DNA of 64,000 nucleotides from Gammaproteobacteria bacterium (GTDB lineage Bacteria; Pseudomonadota; Gammaproteobacteria; Pseudomonadales; Porticoccaceae): contig JACPPB010000012.1 of assembly GCA_016191205.1 (NCBI GenBank), forward strand, positions 84,446 to 148,445. Direction: 5' to 3'. Below the pieces are notes generated by a model. That model did no database searches. It saw nothing but the letters and a program-made list of their open reading frames with translations, and was not told where the DNA came from. Within the stretch, counting starts at the first letter, position 1. Every line of letters starts with the position of its first letter. This document shows positions 63,974 through 64,000 of this stretch, in pieces. The translations under genes were made by a program, and so were the position numbers.

Positions 63974-64000
63974 CGCAGGGTGGCGCCGCCACTTCAGAGC

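Overview
The window is GC-rich (apart from one island) and reads as the chromosome of a gammaproteobacterium. The evidence is the Hda clamp-binding regulator next to a DUF2066 gene and purM, the Rnf operon in the order rnfABCDGE, divergent metG and apbC, dcd with its typical N-terminus, ArfB, the YhiN and SppA families, and a tRNA-Ser with encoded CCA. I would not name a genus. Scattered acyl-CoA enzymes (crotonase, hotdog thioesterase, SCP2-type thiolase), an amidohydrolase, an LLM flavin oxidoreductase, VOC and SnoaL-like proteins and a P450 suggest a metabolically versatile environmental organism that breaks down unusual carbon compounds.

Layout: 1-7.4 kb holds a partial amidohydrolase, kup, two coupled flavoproteins, arfB, a VOC protein and a 2-hydroxyacid dehydrogenase with its NAD-binding core deleted. 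7.4-12.7 kb is a complete, translationally coupled rnfABCDGE operon (minus strand). 12.8-20.9 kb holds housekeeping genes: metG, apbC, dcd, DUF3014, DUF3108, purM, DUF2066 and hda. The purM/DUF2066 head-to-head junction has lost both N-termini. 21-31.8 kb holds a NYN nuclease-like protein, a beta-propeller lipoprotein, acyl-CoA genes, an RND efflux pair, an LLM oxidoreductase and an MBL hydrolase. 32.1-35.25 kb is an AT-richer island that I interpret as a decayed integron: an intI remnant, attI, and three cassettes whose ends match their own attC sites. tRNA-Ser(TGA) and ppk2 follow. 37.1-46.8 kb is a three-gene set of very large, unrecognised proteins (659, 1066 and 1468 aa). 47-54.7 kb holds an AcoX-like kinase, sppA, DUF2069, an ArsC-like protein, YihY, a TlpA-like lipoprotein and a Rieske-cytochrome P450 fusion. 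54.9-64 kb holds a secreted subtilase with a BACON domain, deaD, an SDR, a methyltransferase, a second VOC protein, a thiolase and a SnoaL-like protein.

The observations I rate highest are: (1) the integron with a P-loop ATPase cassette next to attI; (2) an Rnf complex in which RnfA and RnfE both lack all four cysteines that hold the intramembrane [2Fe-2S] cluster; (3) the three-gene giant-protein operon; (4) the Rieske-P450 fusion; (5) two sharp deletion junctions (6.73-7.42 kb and 19.2 kb) that are either real gene decay or assembly errors. The purM junction matters most, because a working purM should not lack its start.
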